Below, piece by piece: positions 63,727-64,000 of a stretch of DNA of 64,000 nucleotides; position 1 is the stretch's first letter, and the number at the start of each line of letters is the position of its first letter. A program made the position numbers and the translations under genes. Under the pieces are notes generated by a model. It made no database searches and was not told the origin of the DNA. It saw only the letters and a list, made by a program, of their open reading frames with translations. The stretch is from Cobetia sp. cqz5-12 (GTDB taxonomy: Bacteria > Pseudomonadota > Gammaproteobacteria > Pseudomonadales > Halomonadaceae): the NCBI RefSeq assembly GCF_016495405.1, contig NZ_CP044522.1, positions 2,323,876-2,387,875 on the forward strand, given 5' to 3'.

Positions 63727-64000
63727 ATGAGCGATGCAACCCGACTGCTGATCATCGACGATGATGAATTCTTCTGCCAGGTCACGGCGCGCGCCATGAC
63801 GCGTCGCGGCTATGAGGTAGAAGTGGCCCGTGATGAAGCTCAGGCACTCAGCGTGGCGCGCAGCCACCGCCCGGAGCTGATCACGCTGGACCTGAAGCTG
63901 GAGCAGAGCTCCGGCCTCAAGCTGTTGCCAGAACTGATCGCCCTGCTGCCTGACGCGCGTATCGTGGTGCTGACCGGCTATTCCAGCATCGCCACCGCGG
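63727..64000 (+). CDS. RegA/PrrA-type response regulator (partial, window end)
   Basis: The first 91 codons of a receiver domain are present before the window ends: acidic pocket IIDDDEFF near 9-16, phosphorylation site Asp55 in LITLDLKL, and VLTGYSSIATA, which matches PrrA/RegA proteins. A start at 63727 (MSDATRLLIIDD) is preferred over the ATG at 63691, which overlaps the kinase stop but lacks a ribosome binding site. The C-terminal helix-turn-helix lies beyond the window. Kinase and regulator form an operon. Confidence 0.88.
   Translation, partial: MSDATRLLIIDDDEFFCQVTARAMTRRGYEVEVARDEAQALSVARSHRPELITLDLKLEQSSGLKLLPELIALLPDARIVVLTGYSSIATA

Overview
The window looks like chromosomal DNA of a high-GC, probably marine or halophilic gammaproteobacterium. 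The protein style (YgfZ, YaeQ, RF3, ArfB, MtnK, TAXI-TRAP, a large GGDEF/EAL repertoire, RegB/RegA) fits Halomonadaceae, and I would guess a Halomonas or Cobetia relative. That placement is inference from protein character only. There is no rRNA, CRISPR, phage or transposase. One tRNA, Pro(GGG), is present.

Layout. 0-1 kb: a Blh/ETHE1-like metallo-beta-lactamase gene on the minus strand, cut by an in-frame amber at codon 9. 1.3-11.4 kb: a sugar module with an MFS sugar porter, a LacI regulator with a perfect palindromic operator, an ABC importer (binding protein, two permeases, ATPase), an MGH1/GH63-like glycosidase and a mannose-isomerase-type AGE enzyme. Glycosidase plus mannose isomerase suggests scavenging of a mannosyl (or glucosyl) glycerate-type compatible solute. 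11.6-16.2 kb: a DUF3100 membrane protein, an M20 amidohydrolase and a beta-hydroxyacid-dehydrogenase-like protein lacking the catalytic lysine, facing a LysR gene. 16.6-20.4 kb: ArfB, a SIMPL protein, small hypotheticals and repeat-rich spacers, with tRNA-Pro. 20.7-29 kb: a diguanylate cyclase, YaeQ, methylthioribose kinase, cardiolipin synthase, class I fumarase, an AmiD-like lipoprotein and a Cys-rich small protein.

29-35 kb: a complete branched-chain amino-acid-type ABC operon (binding protein, livH, M, G, F). 35-46 kb: housekeeping genes (uvrB, OsmC-like, HMA-like, ygfZ, GGDEF/EAL, TatD-like, mscL, prfC). 46-49 kb: an HTH regulator divergent from an NhaC-family antiporter and an Asp/Glu racemase. 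49-50.6 kb: a CadR/ZntR-type MerR regulator divergent from a Cys-rich cation efflux protein with a textbook 19-bp-spaced promoter. 50.8-56.4 kb: sulfatase plus TAXI-type TRAP transporter plus LysR, which looks like an import-then-desulfate module. 56.4-60.4 kb: homogentisate catabolism (hmgA, fah, maiA) with a divergent MarR gene. 60.5-62.3 kb: a 55-residue DUF2256 gene translationally overlapping a DASH cryptochrome, behind an 11-bp-phased repeat reminiscent of B12-photoreceptor (CarH/LitR) operators. 62.4-64 kb: a RegB/PrrB redox sensor kinase and the start of its RegA/PrrA response regulator, cut by the window edge.

A window-wide oddity is that several genes carry short tandem duplications (9-18 bp units) that include, or lie just after, the stop codon (lacI, DUF3100, the dehydrogenase-like gene, nhaC, hmgA and others).
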